Shown: piece by piece, positions 22,501 to 33,852 of the stretch
Position numbering within the stretch: the first letter of the stretch is position 1
Layout: each line of letters begins with the position of its first letter
Program-made: the position numbers and the translations under genes
NCBI RefSeq assembly: GCF_020520425.1
Contig: NC_079488.1
Span: 6,425,747-6,489,746 of the forward strand
Origin: Spinacia oleracea
Lineage: Eukaryota; Streptophyta; Magnoliopsida; Caryophyllales; Amaranthaceae
Reading direction: 5' to 3'
DNA length: 64,000 nt
Notes under the pieces: model-generated
Told to the model about the DNA's origin: nothing
What the model saw: only the letters and a program-made list of their open reading frames with translations
The model's database searches: none

Positions 22501-22753
22501 CTCCATCTGTTCCTTACTGTTTTTTTCATTTGAAATCTTGACACCATTCACAATGGACGAAAATCTTTTGAATCATTTTCAATATATAAGTAAAAATATA
22601 GTCATGTCAGGTCTTGCTTGATTCACTCAATAAGTTCCTTAACAATACAAAAAATTATGGAGTATAATTTTTAGTAACACGGAATTAGATGTAAAATGTA
22701 GATCGACAAATGTGCCAAATGGAAATGGGAAGAACATTTAGGAACAGAGGAAG
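22501..22753. mobile_element. Stowaway MITE
   Basis: Ends CTCCATCTGTTCCTTACTGT and (reverse complement) CTTCCTCTGTTCCTAAATGT form inverted repeats, both reaching CATTTG. TA dinucleotides flank the element (22499-22500 and 22754-22755). This is the standard Tc1/mariner-derived Stowaway layout. Confidence 0.75.
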
Positions 22754-22775
22754 TAAAATATTTCATACATACAAT

Positions 22776-23070
22776 TAAGGATGGTTGTGGGACGCCCGAC
22801 CCGACACGAGCATGAAAAAATAAGGCAAGGCACGACACGACTCCATCCGCCATGACAAAATATGCTAAATTTTGTAAAATTAGGCTTAGATACAACAGTC
22901 CGTCCCGATCCGACCAACCCAACGCCCCACGAGGACATGTGGGTATGGACCCTATTTTAAATATTCAGCCCAACACATACCGACCCGATACAAATTGGGC
23001 TTGACGTGATCCAAGTCCGTTCATGGGGCTCGCCCAAAAGCCCGACTGGCCCGACCCACAACCATATTTA
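22776..23070. mobile_element. hAT-type GC-rich MITE
   Basis: Left end TAAGGATGGTTGTGGG and right end CCCACAACCATATTTA are inverted. The interior is made of GACCCGACACG/GCCCGACTGG phrases, as in the MITE at 59725-59986. An 8-bp duplication is not clear, perhaps because a Stowaway inserted two bases beyond its right end. Confidence 0.65.
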
Positions 23071-23073
23071 TTA

Positions 23074-23397
23074 CTCCCTCCGTATTTATTTAAGGGATAC
23101 ACTTGTCTTTTCCGTTCGTGTTTATTTAAGAGAAACATTTGCCATTTTTAGGAACTTATCAACCCAACCATCTAATTCAATAATACATCTAATTTACCAT
23201 ATGACCCACCATCCTATTAAACAAAAAAATTCAGAAACCCACCCCACCTCCCACCCCCCAAAATAACATGGTCCTCACTTGTTTAATTATTAAAATACCT
23301 ACCCAACTCAACTTGCTTTATTATTTTATTTCACTCAATTCTTTTTCTTAATAACCGTGTCCGATCAAGTGTATCCTTTAAATAAATACGGATTGAG
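23074..23397. mobile_element. Stowaway MITE
   Basis: Ends CTCCCTCCGTATTTATTTAA and (reverse complement) CTCAATCCGTATTTATTTAA form inverted repeats of about 32 bp reaching the ACACTTG motif. TA flanks each side (23072-23073, 23398-23399). It lies about 200 bp upstream of the CFIm25 start codon. Confidence 0.85.
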
Positions 23398-23603
23398 TAT
23401 AATCCAATTGAGTTTATTTTTATTTTTAAGTATTAAAAGAAATTAATAAAAAGATGCACAATTTGAACATTCTACATTACGACAATGCCCCTTGATCCTT
23501 CTTTTATCCATGAAGGGGATTGTTTGGCAACTTTTCCCGGCAACAGACAGACCACTCCCGCGAGTCAAACCAGTACAACTGAAAGTTTCTAAAAATAGAA
23601 AAT

Positions 23604-26600
23604 ATGAGGGAGGGAGAAGCGGTGGTGCTTGCTAATAGCGGCGGCGATGAACACCAAGGAGACGGTGGCAGCTTGGTGGATTATGCGGTGGATATTTACC
23701 CTTTAAGCCGTTACTATTTTGGGACTAAAGATGCTCTTTCTACAAAAGATGAGACCCCTGCTGACTCTCTTCTTCGCTTGAAATCCAAGTACTATTTTCT
23801 CTCTCCTCTTTGATTCAATTGAATCAGGAATTTCGGATTTTGTGGTGATATTCTAGTAGGAACACTTGACAAGAGGGGGGGTGAATTGTTTTCGTGAACT
23901 TAGGTTGTTCCTTTGCGGAATTTAGAAATTAAAGGAACAGCTATCAAATAAATACGAAGATTGTGAAAACTGAGGAAACTTCTTGATCCTTATCAAGAAG
24001 CAAAAACCTCAAACTCTTTTATATATTGTAATCGCTCGAATACAACACACTCAATAACTCGAGTTCCACTTGAACACGAGTTCCCCACTGCAATCCCCTT
24101 TGATTACAGTGCCTTGTTCCTTTCACACTCTTTTACTGACTTGACTCTAAGTCACTTTAGGTTCACTCAACCCTTGTACCCCAAATTACAACTCGATGTA
24201 TTTGAAACTTCTAGTAATCAATAAAGCTTATGAATAATACAGAAACTCTAGGAACACGCTCTTTTGTAAACTGACTTTTGATAAAACTCTTAAGCTCTTT
24301 AGAAATATTGTGCGTTGTCAGTTGTGATTTGAGAAATGAAAAACCTTTTCCTTTTATAGAAGAACTTTCTTGGTCAGTTTCCCATGTTCCCCTCAACGGC
24401 CACTAACAGTTACTAGGAGCAGTAACGTGCACGTTGATTGAGAGAAACAGGGAGACTTCTTCAAACCACTTTTAACACGTTCAATTTTAGAGGAAATAGT
24501 GGGAGTAGTTTTAGGAACAAGTAGAAACCTTTTCTTGGAAAACAAGGAATTCTAAATCAGAATCCAATGTTGATTTTCTCAAAATCGTTTTATTTATTTT
24601 CCAAATGTTTTTCCTTTATAAAACTTTATTTTATTTACAAAAACTATTTTCTCAAACATATTAAAACACACGTGTTCCTTTTGTTCCATATTATGCATAA
24701 ACGTTATTAAAATACTTACATAAAATCTAAACATAAACTCATATGTTGTAGCTTCTATGTTGGCACCTTTTGAAGCATCACTTGAATGCTTCATGCATTG
24801 TTCCTTCTCCGGAACTTTGATGATCTTCATATTATATGAGGAGCACCCTTAATAACTTGCCTAGGATCAGTCGTTGAGGATCAGCCTGCTTTAGGAGCAA
24901 CCGTCTTTGGGAACAGCCGTCTTGGGAACAGCCATCTTAGGAACAGCCGTTGTGGGAACAGCCGTCGTGGGAACAGCCGTTGTGGGAACAGCCGTCGTGG
25001 GAACAGCCGTCGTGGGAACAGCCGTCGTGGGAACAGCCGTTGTGGGAACAGCCGTCGTGGGAACAGCCGTCGTGGGAACAGCCGTTGTGGGAACAGCCGT
25101 CGTGGGAACAGCCGTCTTAGGAACAGCTGTTCCCGCTGTCTTGGGAACAGCTGTCTTGGGAACAACCTTCATATGCAGACTTGATCGATTCTTTAGGAAT
25201 TCCATGCATTGCTTAGTGTTTGTTCCACATGCTTAGTTTGTCCTACTCAGGCACTCCCTAACTTAGCATTCCAAAAACACACTTAAACAACGATTAGGAA
25301 GTTTGCGTTGTCATCATCAAAACTCAGAATCAACATGTGGAATTTTGATTTTGAGTTTTTCTTTTTTGATTATAGTTATGAAGTTCGTGGATTAAGGACT
25401 AGCGTTCAAGGTGTTATTTTGGTAAAACCCCTCTTCCCCTGCTTTTTCTGTTTACTGTTTATCAATCTTTTATTACTAAAATTGGCATTAATTAGAACAT
25501 GTTTGTTAAGTAAATTAGCTCTAGAGCTCGTTCAAAGAACGTGCATTTATATTTATATAGTGGTTGTTTAGTCGTTTTTTGAAATTTTAATTTTTATTGT
25601 GGCCTTTTGTGATTTTAGTGGTAATATATGATTTTAGTGGTAATATATGATTTATATAAAGGTGAAATTTGAAGGTCGAAAGAACATATAAATTATATGC
25701 TGAATTAATATTGAGTTGTAAGGGGTGGAGTAGGAGAGACTAATGAATATATTGGATTATTAGTGAATTGAGGTTGAATGAGAAAGATGAAGGGGAATAG
25801 TAGTTGAATGTGTAAATATAGCAACAACAAAAGAAAAATGAAAAAAGTACACACAAAACATACTGATAGATGAAAAGAGAGATGAAATGTAAGACTTCTA
25901 ATCATCTATGGTTTCGCTTTTTATAGACTGGTTATAGAGGTTTGTGTTCGACTTTCGATGTCCGTGAACAATTCTTTCAAATTCGTTTGCGGGCTCGTTC
26001 ATGCTCGATTTAACTCAATTAAAAATTCGTTCTTGATCGAAAAATGCTAACGTTTTACATACTACTTAAAATTGTACGCATGAAAATATGGCCGTAGTTC
26101 TTGTCCACCGAAAGGTTGACAAAATCTTGAAAATTAAATTAAATGGAATAATAGAAACTTAAGGCTCGTTTATTTATCAAGCTTGTTCTCATCTCGTTCA
26201 TGCTCGAGGTCAAACTCGAAAAGCAAACGAGCAAATTTTAGGAAAATAAGTTAAAATAAGTTCATTTAAATTCAGATAAGTTCAGGAAAAAAAAAAATGG
26301 TTACCCAAGTTACAATTTATAGCTAAAATAAGTTATGATAAATTTTAATAAGTTCAAATTAATTCAGATAAGATAATTTTAGGAAAAAATAGTGAATAAA
26401 ACGCAACCTTATAGTGGTTTTCTTTAAGTGTCAACTACTAAAGATTGAGTTTGTTCTCCCTGAAGGTGTTATTACTTATTAGCCTTGTTAATTCAGTTGC
26501 TTGTGTTTGTGAAACATGCATGCCGTGATGCCAAACTACATTGATGGGGCAACTTATTTTTGTAGGTAGAGTTGTTCAAACATCCACATCTCTTATTACT

Positions 26601-28586
26601 ACAAGTGAAGAATACAACATTTAACCTTCCTGGAGGCCGTTTAAGGCAGGGTGATTCAGGTAATTAATGATAGATTAACCTTAACTATTTCGGCGAGTAT
26701 GAGAAGGGGTTTTTGTTCTCTTTTTTGAAATGAATTTCATGTTTTCAAACGCAACCTTAACTTATTTCGCCGAGTATGAGAAGGGGTGTTTGTTCTCTTA
26801 TTTGCTTGTGTAGTAGATCTTGAAGGGTTGCAACGCAAACTTTCGAGGAAGCTATCACCCGATGAAGGTAGTGATAACTCCGATGAGATAGAATGGGAGG
26901 TAATTAATAGGTTGTTGATCGCTCTTGTTACTTGAATTTAGGATTTTTTTCATATTTACCATCTTTTAAGTTTTCAATTTATGTATTTAACACCTTATAA
27001 AATGTATATCATATTTAACACCTTAATTTTGTGAAACATTTTATATTCACCATTTTTTAACGGATTTCTTCCAATTTTCTGTTCATGTGGCCCCACTTTA
27101 TCAACTTCTTTAATTTCCCTCCGCTTTCATTAGGTTTCCAATTAAAAAAAGTTAGTTAAGTACGGTTCGCATGGACGGAAATTTTGATGAAATTCGTTAA
27201 TAGGTGGTGAATATAAAACGTTTCATAAAATTAAGGTAGTAAATATAAAATTACATTTTATAAGGTGGTAAATACAAAAACCTAGTAAACATGAAAAAAA
27301 AATCGTTCAATATTGATTGACTTGCGAGTGTAATTAGCCAATTATCTGAATCTAGGTGGGAGATCTCCTTGGAATGTGGTGGAGGCCAGAGTTTGAGGCC
27401 TTGCTCTACCCATATTTGCCTCCTAATACTAAGCAACCCAAGGTGTTGGCTCATACCAATTGTTTAACTACGCAGGCTGTTCATTTGTACTTTATTTCAG
27501 TTCATTTCAACCAAATAAAGCTAAGAAGAACATGGTCATAGTATGTTTATAATAGCGCGCAAGTTTGGCTATTGAACTGAACTGAACTGATTTGAATTGA
27601 TTTTCATGTGTTTAGGAGTGTACCAAGCTCTTTATGGTGAAGTTGCCAGTATGTCGGAAATTCATTGTGCCAAAGAACATGAAGCTGCTGGCTGTTCCAT
27701 TGTGCCAGGTTCATGGGAACCACAAGGTAGTATTTACATACCTTGATTCTAACTTTCGTATAATTCAGCAGTTTGTGAGGATTTTGAATTGAGTAGTGCT
27801 GGTATTTGTTAGTAGTAATGTGAATCCAGTCCTGCTTCACGACAACTTCTCGTGAAACAGGCATAACCTATGTTACATGGACTTGGATACCCATGTTGGA
27901 CACGGGTACGTGTCCAAGCGTCCGACACGGCTATTTTATAAAAAATTGCATGATTCTGGTCTAAAATGAATTGTCCAAGTGTCCATATCATTGTCCGAGT
28001 GTTGAGGATCCGACACGGGTGTTTGAGGTAAAATGAAGAGTCTGGGTAACAGGGGTCCTAACTCCCTCGTTTCTCATACAAAACGAGTTTATGACCCTGC
28101 GTTGGGAAGCTGTTGAACCAAGCTTTCACCTCCATTTTCAACCAAGCTCAAATTGTTATGAAGAGTCCGGATTTGGACACTCAAAAACCTGCTAGAATGT
28201 GATGCAAATATACTTGTCAAATCGGTATGTCAATTTTGGTTCAGGTATGGCACTAACCGCCTTTGGATCAAACCTTTTTCCAGTTTATTTCGAGTCAGAA
28301 AAATGTGTTCATGACCCGACTGTTGCTTTGTTTTCTTCACCTTATTCATATTACTTCATATCAGACCTGGCCAAACTAGAAAAGCAAAAAGCACTCACAG
28401 AAAACATTTTTTTCATAAAGTAGACAAGTTTATTGAAAAGTTTCCAATATTTTTTCATCTTATAGTATCAAAGATTGACAAGTTTTATATCTTCTTTATC
28501 TTATATGTGTGTAGACATACGGATCCATTATAGCAGGAATCCCGCAGTTATTATCAAAATATTCCTTCAACATGATTGAGGCTTAG
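23604..28586 (+). CDS. CFIS1: Pre-mRNA cleavage factor I 25-kDa subunit (CFIm25/NUDT21 homologue), 7 exons
   Basis: Exons: 23604-23788, 25376-25421, 26566-26659, 26817-26899, 27356-27442, 27616-27726, 28515-28586. Together they encode 225 residues, close to the ~222 of the plant CFIS1 form. All introns are GT-AG and all phases agree. The protein has the N-terminal YPLSRYYFG motif, a Nudix fold with LPGGRLRQGD at residues 98-107, the MWWRPEFE segment near 143, and the C-terminal FNMIE ending. The Nudix box lacks the catalytic glutamates, as in the human subunit, so it should bind RNA (UGUA-type elements are known for this family) rather than hydrolyse nucleotides. It acts in nuclear 3'-end processing and poly(A) site choice with a larger CFI subunit. 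MITEs crowd its upstream region and introns. The ELFKHPH motif favours CFIS1 over CFIS2. Confidence 0.93.
23855..25300. repeat. Unclassified insertion-like sequence in intron 1 of the CFIm25 gene
   Basis: Most of the 1.6-kb intron 1 begins with a phrase seen in many plant repeats (GACAAGAGGGGGGGTGAATT near 23869). It carries AGGAACA-rich DNA and the minisatellite at 24893-25165. I could not find matching ends or a target duplication, so the element type is open. Confidence 0.4.
24893..25165. repeat. 15-bp minisatellite in intron 1
   Basis: About 18 head-to-tail copies of GGGAACAGCCGTYGT are present. The central 12 or so are near-perfect (Y is C or T); edge copies are diverged (CTT, CAT, TAG variants). 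The unit is a multiple of three without stops, giving false long frames on both strands. Confidence 0.92.
26162..26408. mobile_element. Tourist-like MITE in intron 2 (weak left end)
   Basis: The right end, reverse complemented, reads GGTTGCGTTTTATTCAC and matches the left end of the MITE at 60069. TTA trinucleotides flank both sides (26159-26161 and 26409-26411). The interior is ATAAGTTCA-rich. The left end is diverged. Confidence 0.4.
26941..27282. mobile_element. Fold-back MITE in intron 4
   Basis: About 110 bp at each end are inverted copies of each other (left GGATTTTTTTCATATTTACC; right, reverse complemented, GGTTTTTGTATTTACCACC), continuing through AACACCTTA, ACATTTTATATTCACC and AACG blocks. 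No clear target duplication was found. Long inverted ends suggest a Mutator-type fold-back. Confidence 0.65.
27868..28050. mobile_element. MITE with ACACGGGTACGTGTCC core, in intron 6 of the CFIm25 gene
   Basis: Ends CTATGTTACATGGACTTGG and (reverse complement) CCTGTTACCCAGACTCTTCA are related inverted repeats. The core CGTGTCCAAGCGTCCGACACGG and GAGGATCCGACACGGGT recurs at 58668-58817 in the MKK gene. Confidence 0.6.
28333..28418. mobile_element. Truncated copy of a small TTCTTCACCTTATT MITE
   Basis: TTTTCTTCACCTTATTCATA, followed by AGAAAAGCAAAAAGCAC.CACAGAAAAC, matches the left two thirds of the complete element at 63816-63949. The right end is missing. Confidence 0.45.
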
Positions 28587-28775
28587 CAGCTTATGGAGTT
28601 GAAGTTTTTCATGGAAACGATGTGATGAAATCGACCTATTATGTTCGTGATTGTGCGTAGTTTACTGGCACTTTCTTTGTAGTTTGTACAGTGTACTTGA
28701 GTAAATTCATAGCTAGGTTGGTTGAATGGTTGTGGTTGTACCGTTGTAATTTGGTACTCCGTATGTTACATATAA

Positions 28776-29776
28776 GGGGTCGTTTGGTTCAACAAATTAG
28801 AATGAAATGGATATTAAAACCTATACCAGGGAGGTATGGATTGACATTCCCATTCCTAAGTAGGTCTGTTTGATTCGCTTTGGAATGGATTTGAAAACAT
28901 CAAAAAAAAAAAAATTAAAAACCACATTGCAGAGATTTAGTTGGTGATACTCTTGGAAAACAAAATCTGCAACTTTACTTTTCATTCCAGAAAACTTCAA
29001 AAATCTGCAATTCTACTTTTCAAATGTACATTGGAGATCAAGATGTATGATGGTGAGGAGTATCATCATCCGGTGTACTCTTGGAGTAGCAATGCCTTCG
29101 TCGATTACGCAGAGGAGATGAGCGGTTGCTGATTATTGAAGGTCGAAGGTCGTTTGATTGAAGGTCGGCGGTGAAGGTCGCCTTGAAAGGTCGAAGGTGA
29201 TGCTCACAAGATGGTCGGCGGCTGCTCTCTATCTCTCTTCCCTCATTTGTAAGTTATGGTTAGGCCCTGTTCTTCTGAACTTTATTTGGCTGAACTGAAC
29301 TGAACTTAATGGAGCTGAACTGAACTGAACTTAATGGAGCTGAACTGAATTAACCTGAACTGAATTGAATGGAACTGAATGAATAGTAAATAGTAAATAG
29401 TAAATAGTAAATAATAAATAATAAATAGTAAATAATAAATAATAAATAATAAATAATAAATAATAAATAATAAATAATAAATAATAAATAATAAATAATA
29501 AATAATAAATAATAAAATAATAAAATAATTAATAATTAATAATTAATAATAAATAATAAAATAATTAATAATTAATAATAAATATAATGTTAATATTTAT
29601 AACAATACTCATAATAATAAATAATAACTACAATAATCATAATTTTTTTTTGTTATTAATAAATAATTATGATTATTGTAAATTATGATTATTATGATAC
29701 AATAATAATAATTATTAATAACAATAATTACATATAATAGTAATATAATAATAGTAATATTTAAGTAATAATAACG

Positions 29777-29822
<46 letters not shown>

Positions 29823-30357
29823 TATATAAGTAATAAATGTCAAGTTTAATTGCAATATCAAGAATAAAAATAATTACAAAGAAAGATGAATTCGTTCTTT
29901 TCAACAGAACTGAATTGAACTGAATGAAGCTGAACTGAACTGAACTAAACTGAATTTAATGGAGCTGAACTGAACTGAACTGAACTGAACTGAACTTAAT
30001 GGAGCTGAACTGAACTGAACTGAACTGAAGTGAATGGAACTGCAAAAAAGTCCAAAAGAACAGGGCCTTAGTAACTTGGGCGGAATGGATTATGAATCTT
30101 AGGGTAAGAGGTAGGTATGGGATTTCGCGCCCTGACAAAAATGATATAGGGGCAAGGCTGAGATGGTACAGAAGAAGTCTGCTTGCCACGGGCAAACTCT
30201 ATTGTCTAATACGTCAGCATAGCTTATAGGGTGGAGATAAAACCCCCTTGATATGAAACTCCATTCCAAAAAGATCCAACCAAATAATTAAATGGATGAA
30301 ATAGATTATAATTTCATTCCAATCCATTCCAAAATGGCCAAACAAATTAACAACCCC
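28776..30357. mobile_element. Outer Tourist-like MITE, split by an inner one
   Basis: Ends GGGGTCGTTTGGTTC and (reverse complement) GGGGTTGTTAATTTGTTTGG are inverted, and TAA flanks each side (28773-28775, 30358-30360), as expected for PIF/Harbinger. GGAATGGA and CATTCC phrases lie near both ends. About 780 bp belong to this element; the rest is the inner MITE. Confidence 0.75.
29263..30067. mobile_element. Inner Tourist-like MITE built of GAACT repeats
   Basis: Inverted ends GGCCCTGTTCTTCTGAACTT and (reverse complement) GGCCCTGTTCTTTTGGACTT are flanked by TTA (29260-29262, 30068-30070). Both shoulders are made of GAACTGAACT repeats. The centre is an (AATAATA)n tract (29370-29600) and a (TA)n run (about 29780-29812). 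Confidence 0.88.
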
Positions 30358-30413
30358 TAAGAGTGATAGGTTTAAATTAGGTGTATTATTGCAAAAGTTC
30401 TCTCCCCTTTGTA

Positions 30414-30826
30414 CACTACAAGAAAACTACAAATTGGCGACCGCTAAAAGTAGTCGGTAAAACAGCATTTTTGGTCGCAAAAAAATGTACCGACTAAAAG
30501 TAGTCGTAAAGGGTTGTCGGTGATAACCTGGTCGGAGTTTGGAAAAATTCCGACTATAAAGTAGTCGGTAAAAAGTTCCGACTACTTTACCGACTAAAGA
30601 TAGTCGGAAAATCACCGACTAACAAAATAGTATGTAAATTACCGACTACTAAAAAGTAGTCGGTAATTTTCCGACTACATAGTTAGTAGGTAAATTAACG
30701 ACTACTTTTCCTAAAAGTGGTCGGTAATTACCGACTACTCTTAAAATGGTCGGTAAATAATTTTTTAATGACTACTTTTATAGTGGTCGTTAATTTCAGT
30801 CGGTAACAGCCCAGTTTCTTGTAGTG
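30414..30826. mobile_element. Small non-autonomous CACTA (En/Spm) element
   Basis: It starts CACTACAAGAAAA and ends TTTCTTGTAGTG, the CACTA signature, with a 3-bp duplication GTA (30411-30413 and 30827-30829). The interior is almost entirely TAGTCGGTAA/TTACCGACTA motifs in both orientations, that is, subterminal transposase-binding repeats with nothing between. Confidence 0.93.
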
Positions 30827-30929
30827 GTATATTTTCGAAAAACATGTCCTCTCGGAGAATTGGTACAGAGCATCATGTATGTTTTCTAAGATGGCTAGTA
30901 ATATTATGAGTTACGATAATGGAATATGT

Positions 30930-31244
30930 ATTGGACGTATGTGGTACGTTTCAAAATGATATTTACAGTTACTATTTGCATGAATATTAAGACAAAAGAG
31001 GAAGAACGTGTAAAAATATGGATAAATATAATAAAATATGGAAAAAGTAAGAGAAATATGTATAAAGGTAAGTGAATGTAAGGAAAAATTAATAAATTAA
31101 GAGAGATTGAGTGAAAATGTTGTTGTGGTAAGAAGGGTAAGATAGTAAATTTTAATGTCAAAAAATAATATAAGACATAATATAAAAATCATTATGAAAC
31201 GGATTAAAATGAAAAGTGTAAATATCATTTTGAATTGGAGGCAA
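30930..31244. mobile_element. Degraded Stowaway-like MITE
   Basis: CGTTTCAAAATGATATTTACA on the left and GTGTAAATATCATTTTGAAT followed by GGAGG on the right are inverted. Terminal bases are too diverged to set exact ends. Confidence 0.4.
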
Positions 31245-31253
31245 TAATTATTA

Positions 31254-31383
31254 GGAAAAATTGATAAAGGCAGTCCCAACCATGGACGTTCTTCTTTAAA
31301 AGTTCCCAAGTACGGATTATTACTTGCTGGTCCCAACTAAGAGGGGTGTTGACTTTGCGTGGGCCTTTTTACTGGTGACCGAT
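31254..31383. repeat. Left terminal inverted repeat of the Mutator-like element
   Basis: About 130 bp that match the reverse complement of 48045-48177 with a handful of differences (for example CCATGG against CTATGG, TTGCTGG against GACTGG). Confidence 0.88.
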
Positions 31384-31799
31384 TGTATAAGTCAAAGTTT
31401 TTCCTTTTTTTTAATTTATCTTTTTTTCCCCAAATTATTTCTCCAACTCACCCACCTTCTTTACCTGCCTTTATTACTCACCTATCCAACCCTTATAAGA
31501 GAGAAAAGAAAAGGAAAATTTTTTAAAAAATTAAAAAGGAGAAAAGAAAATAAAAAATAATTAACAAATAATAAAACGCTCCTTCAAAAAAAAAAAAAAC
31601 GCCGCTTCTCTTCATCCTCCTTAGACCGTCTTCGCTTTAATTCACCATGGGAGCAACTCCCGTGCTTTGAAGCTTCTCGTGCACATCCTCTCATCTTCTG
31701 CTGCTCTCCTACTTCACATCCTCTCGTCTTCTTCTTCTCCTCTACTTCAACAATTCGAAGCCCACCAACGCTGCTCTCCTACTTCGTAGCTTCGCCCCT

Positions 31800-31988
31800 C
31801 ATCATCATCAACAACAAATCAAACGAACCCAACCAATCAACGAATCAAAATTAAACGAACCCAACAAATCAACAAATCAAACGAACCCAGCAAATCAAAC
31901 GAACCCAATAAATCAACAAATCAAACGAACCCAACAAATCAAACAAATCAAACGAACCCAGCAAATCAACAAATCAAAATTACAGACA
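31800..31988. repeat. Short AT-rich tandem repeats (ATCAAACGAACCC)
   Basis: Irregular repetition of AACAAATCAAACGAACCCA units, at least eight. It ends abruptly at the polypurine fragment at 31989. Confidence 0.8.
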
Positions 31989-32008
31989 TTTTTCTAAGGG
32001 GGTAAGAA
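31989..32008 (+). other. Polypurine tract remnant outside the 5' LTR
   Basis: TTTTTCTAAGGGGGTAAGAA is identical over 20 bp to the polypurine tract that precedes the 3' LTR (38056-38075). It should exist only inside the element, upstream of the 3' LTR. Here it precedes the 5' LTR and no further upstream similarity is seen. Confidence 0.9.
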
Positions 32009-33852
32009 TGTAATACCCTGAATTTTTAAAACTCGATTAATTATGCTTAATTATTTTTATTTAGCTTAAAATCGTTTTAAATCCTAATTTCGAATTTTAT
32101 TTTAATTAACGAAGTTTTACTTCGCTTGAATTTTTAATATTGTTACACGATTTATTATTTTTCAGATCCTATGATTTAATTTCAAATTTTACGAGCTTAA
32201 GCTACTTTTTAAATATTAGATATTTTGTAATTTATTTCGAACTTTTAATAAATCCAAAACGTTCTTATTTTATTCAAAAACTATATATATATTTATTTTT
32301 CGTTAACGATATTTTTTTATAAATAATTATTTCAAAACTTGGTTAAACATTTCTATTCTAATTAATTTCCTAAAAATAGCCCCAATTTTCTGAAAATTAT
32401 CCAACATTGTGGAATTACCAAAATGCCCTTTTGACCCATGGAAACCAAGTCAACCATTCCTTTCTCCTCTCTCTCTCTGTCGTGTGATTTGGGCAAATGG
32501 CAGCCATGGTGCTTGCCATCTAATCTATCTAATGTTTGTAGCCTTGCTTATTCACTTCCCTAAATTCCTAGATTTCATTACTCATCACCTTACTTTCCTA
32601 CATTTGTCATCTTCAACTTTTGCAATTGAGATCATCACTTACGTAGATGAACAAATCCATTGCTATAAATAGCTGTCCAATTAGACTGAAATTTCAACCT
32701 CAAACCACCAACAAACAATAAACATTTTAATTTCAATATCAATTTTGAATTTTGATTTTTGATTTTTGATTTCTAATTTACCTCTTTAATTAATTCAAGA
32801 ACCACCACAACCACCACCGACAACCGCCACCACCACCACCGTGACTACCGCACCTCGATCACCACCCGACGCCACCACATCCACCCAATACCACCACACA
32901 CTTCCTTCGCCACCCCCACACCCCTCGCCTTTCTCCTCCTCACTCGCATTCCCCTGCTTTCCTCCCTCACTTGCGCCCAGCCCCTCCCTCTTCGCGCAAA
33001 CCACCGCCGCACAACACCCTTGCGCTGCTGTGCTGCGACGCCTCTCCTGTGATACACCACCCACGTCGGCCACTGCCCAACCACCCATTTTCTTCTCCTT
33101 TGTGCCGCTGCTTGCTCCCCCTCCTTCGTTCTCTTCGGCTCCCTCTTTTACGTGAAAAACCAAAAATACAATTTGGTATTTTTCTTCTCCCTTATTGCTC
33201 TCCTCTAGGCCCAACACTATTATAGCCCAATAATAATAAGTAAAGTTTTTATCCATTCTTAAGTGACGTTACTTTGTAAAAAGAAAATGATAGTTACTTT
33301 AATATTGCTATATTTAAGAACTTAAAATTTGGATTTTAATTTCTTGATTAAATTATATTTTAAATTTTATGAACTTATAAACTATAAATATTATTTAGAA
33401 AGTATTAATTTTCTTTAAAAAAAAAAAAAAATGTTTATCGTTTTAATATTAATTCAACAATTTGACTTTTGAAAGAATTCGGACTCGGAGCTCAGGAAGA
33501 ACGAACCAACGAAAAGGCTTAGCAAATCGCAGAATTGAGGTAACGGTTATTGCTAGTACCCGCATTCCCTTCGAAATGTATTTATGAATGATGTTATGAA
33601 TGATTGATGTTTTATAATGATGTTTTATGAATTGCGGGATTACAAGTATGATTTGATTGAATTGTTTTACGATAATGCAGCTTTATGCAAAGTATTAATT
33701 TAATGAATTATTATTATTCCTGAAAGAAATGATTTTATGAAATAACGAGATTTAATGGTTTATTGAACCACCCTGAATGATTGAGATTTTCCTGATTAAT
33801 GTTCGATTAAAAGAAATGTAAACATGATAAATAAAAGTGTAAGAACTGGTCA

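Noticed and set aside
24900..25130. Possible CRISPR-like array (regular repeats)
   Set aside because: The repeats are directly adjacent with no spacers, in a plant intron; this is a minisatellite.
24881..25236. Frames encoding VGTAV and AVPTT repeats on opposite strands
   Set aside because: They are translations of the 15-bp minisatellite inside an intron.
32795..33256. Frames of 104-153 codons on both strands in the 2.7-kb LTR, recurring at 38865-39326
   Set aside because: Pro/Ser-rich and Gly/Val-rich translations of a CCACCA/CTCC tract, repeated because the LTR is repeated. No domain is recognisable.
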